Source: Acanthosepion esculentum
Lineage: Eukaryota; Mollusca; Cephalopoda; Sepiida; Sepiidae
Direction: 5' to 3'
DNA: 64,000 nucleotides
NCBI GenBank assembly: GCA_964036315.1
Contig: OZ038482.1
Coordinates: 17,641,569 to 17,705,568 of the forward strand
Each line of letters begins with the position of its first letter. Position 1 is the first letter of the stretch. Shown one piece after another: positions 63,405 to 64,000 of the stretch. The position numbers and the translations under genes are program-made. Below the pieces are notes generated by a model. That model made no database searches and had not been told where the DNA came from. It saw nothing but the letters and a program-made list of their open reading frames with translations.

Positions 63405-63406
<2 letters not shown>

Positions 63407-63739
63407 ATCCACAGACAGACTGTTTCACTGTATCACAGCTCATCACTAGCTAGACGTCCGGTTGCCTGTAACTTCTGATTTATCTTGAAAGTTTAGACAC
63501 ATTGTTTTTCTAATAATCTTTAACACATCTCTATATAAGCAACATGCACCTCCCATTCATAGCATGCAACTAGATATTAATTGCAATGAATTCCTTAAAA
63601 ATAAACATGAAAATCAATTTTTGCTTTGATGTGAAAAAGATCTTCACAGTAAGAAAATCTCTTGAAATTGCATTAATATATATTGAAAGTATTTTCATTT
63701 TTTAGGGCTTCTGTGTATTTGTTTTCTAAGCTTATGTAA

Positions 63740-64000
63740 AGTCTTAATGTGCGGGTGGTGTAATGGCTAACTGAATGAGAAATCGAAGAGCCAAGTTCAA
63801 ATTCCAGTCAGGTTTGTCACATTCACTTACATGCAAATACCCTTGGGATAGGTATGAATCTATCACTTCCCCCCACCAGCTATGGGTTGAATAACAGGAC
63901 ACTGGATTCTATAGACTTGGTTGGTAACCAGGCTACTGCAGAAAGAAACAGCAGCCGTCTTCCTAGTCAGTCATGAATCAAGAGACATGATCGCCCAAGT
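63740..64000 (+). mobile_element. tRNA-derived SINE, cut by window end
   Basis: gtgcgggtggtgtaatggct (A-box-like), aagttcaaattccagtc (B-box-like), cacttacatgcaaataccct, tgggataggtatgaatctat, cagctatgggttgaataaca, then cagtcatgaatcaagagaca and tgatcgcccaagt. Collinear with the inverse of 37175-37465 across its whole length. Confidence 0.85.

Noticed and set aside
63690..63760. Final LRRC40 exon after ttttttag at about 63706
   Set aside because: The downstream reading (GLLCICFLSLCKVLMC...) lacks the expected LDGNPFR and KGT..LEYLR motifs.
1..64000. CRISPR arrays, bacterial operons, prophage or plasmid features
   Set aside because: The window is plainly nuclear eukaryotic sequence with spliced exons; tandem repeats here have no spacer structure.

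Overview
This is a eukaryotic, intron-rich, AT-rich window from an animal genome. The gene content, tRNA-derived SINEs, a 5S-rRNA/tRNA composite SINE, Penelope-like elements, Helitron debris and long satellites fit a mollusc, most likely a cephalopod. That organism call is an inference; no marker in the window proves it.

One host gene is supported. It is LRRC40 (leucine-rich repeat-containing protein 40), on the plus strand. Thirteen coding exons run from a start codon at 13928 to an exon ending at 61456. All boundaries are GT-AG and all intron phases agree. They assemble to 1757 coding bases (585 codons plus 2 bases). The last exon, encoding roughly the final 35 residues of the usual protein, was not found before base 64000 and probably lies downstream. 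Introns range from about 0.3 to 10.7 kb and hold nearly everything else annotated.

Layout. 1-12.3 kb is upstream and transposon-derived: a LINE endonuclease fragment; a hAT-type MITE with a perfect 8-bp target duplication; a broken Helitron (Rep plus helicase); a 22-bp minisatellite; an approximately 188-bp satellite in which one 30-bp piece has been amplified into 12 copies; and a second, minus-strand Helitron-type helicase tail. 12.3-16.4 kb is a dispersed repeat family that flanks exon 1. Intron 1 holds a MITE with 56-bp inverted ends. Intron 4 holds SINEs, a Penelope-like fold-back and a pogo-like MITE. Intron 5 holds three different IS630/Tc1/mariner-type relics, a 700-bp TA-rich satellite, a Penelope tail, a second pogo-like MITE, a roughly 300-bp satellite and LINE and SINE pieces. 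Introns 7-9 hold a LINE tail, a mariner relic, a Penelope-like element with about 350-bp inverted arms, a hAT-type transposase relic and a second copy of the dispersed repeat. Intron 10 contains a 4-kb element with inverted ends of about 850 bp and a decayed 'DFAENYSF' transposase, then a LINE reverse transcriptase. Introns 11-12 hold a second composite SINE and GC-richer degenerate tandem repeats.

The most notable pattern is recurrence of hammerhead-ribozyme-like motifs (CTGAWGA, hairpin, GAAA, short stem III, UC) at Penelope-like ends near 23.6, 23.7, 28.8, 43.1, 44.0, 44.6, 44.7 and 51.9 kb. One pair shows a compensatory base change in stem II. Several are in sense orientation within LRRC40 introns. 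All transposon-encoded genes seen here are broken; none looks able to move by itself.
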